Below, one piece after another: positions 63,581-64,000 of a stretch of DNA of 64,000 nucleotides. A model generated the notes under the pieces. The model was not told the DNA's origin, made no database searches, and was given only the letters and a program-made list of their open reading frames with translations. The DNA is from Limnomonas spitsbergensis (Eukaryota > Chlorophyta > Chlorophyceae > Chlamydomonadales), in NCBI GenBank assembly GCA_037349105.1, contig JAYJMM010000036.1, positions 930,001 through 994,000 of the forward strand. Direction: 5' to 3'. Each line of letters starts with the position of its first letter. Positions within the stretch are counted from its first letter, which is position 1. The position numbers were made by a program, and so were the translations under genes.

Positions 63581-63967
63581 CTTGGGGGAACGTGACATAG
63601 TAGCTGGTCATGTAGTCTGGCGTTGCACAGACATAGGTCCGGCTGTCAGTCTTCCTGAATGTTGTGAACGTAAAGGAGATGTCACCAACCTGCGGCATGG
63701 AGGGGCAGAGGAGAGAACAAAAATAGGGGCAGATTTTGACATGGACGGTCCCAAGTTGCTTAAGTCAGCTACTGGCAACACTTATTTCCAGTTGGCACCG
63801 CCTGACCCTTACGAAAAGGCTGTTGATTGTGGATGCAGAGGTCGTGTGCTGTAACAACAACTCTATTAGTCGATTTCTGCAGGCGGTGACCTGGAAACGC
63901 AACGGCCCGCTCACACTGTCATCATGCCTGTTGTTGTCAACATTTCGATACATATCGGCACAGATGC
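63581..63967 (-). CDS. Two exon-like segments of an upstream gene part, incomplete
   Basis: Segment 63967-63891 (after CATCAG) encodes ICADMYRNVDNNRHDDSV and ends TTTCCAG|GTCACC in phase 0. Segment 63689-63581 (after CCGCAG) encodes VGDISFTFTTFRKTDSRTYV...TSYYVTFPQ and ends CCCCAAG|GTGGTT in phase 1. They join in phase with each other. The phase-1 end does not match the phase-0 start at 62930, so either a small exon between them was missed or these belong to another gene. Beta-rich composition; no family recognised. The gene continues past the window edge. Confidence 0.5.
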
Positions 63968-64000
63968 CTGATGTTCAGTTGTCAAAGCAAACTCTGACCA

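Overview
This is a nuclear genome window from a eukaryote, most likely a green alga. The evidence is: genes split into many short, phase-consistent exons with GT-AG introns; scattered plant-type telomeric motifs (TTTAGGG/CCCTAAA); a TKL-type receptor kinase of a style familiar from chlorophytes; and a very high load of minisatellites and short dispersed repeats. A prasinophyte such as Cymbomonas is one possibility, but the species cannot be fixed from sequence alone.

Layout. (1) 1-1860: the end of a degenerate RNase H-bearing mobile element on the minus strand. (2) 2305-4385: a fold-back element and an 81-bp satellite. (3) 4386-12134, minus: a USP12/USP46-type ubiquitin-specific protease in nine recognised exons, with the last few codons not located. 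(4) 12135-17569: the intergenic space between two divergent genes, mostly a 1239-bp unit present three times in near-perfect tandem. (5) 17570-51642, plus: one large receptor kinase gene of 26 exons. It encodes about 962 residues: a cytoplasmic N-tail, a transmembrane segment, an extracellular CHASE-type sensor with many N-glycosylation sequons, a second transmembrane segment, a helical linker and a TKL-like kinase. Only about 2.9 kb of its 34 kb is coding. (6) 51643-53960: minisatellite and unassigned DNA. (7) About 53960-57830: a longer copy of the mobile element, with a PHD finger and RNase H. (8) 58624-58694: a tRNA-Gly(UCC) gene on the minus strand. (9) 60496-62930, minus: three final exons of an unrecognised Ala-rich protein, with further exon-like segments up to the window edge.

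The most striking observation is how intron sequence is built in both large genes. At ten exon edges (five at 3' ends, four at 5' ends, one whole exon) the piece of exon next to the splice site, the splice site itself and some intron have been copied in tandem into the neighbouring intron. Copy numbers range from 2 to about 32. Each array is therefore a row of decoy donors or acceptors still carrying exon-derived codons. Such arrays occur in two unrelated genes on opposite strands, which suggests a general mechanism of junction-seeded intron expansion.

Exon joins were worked out by hand from splice signals and reading phase. All 26 exons of the kinase and all 9 of the protease join without a frame break.
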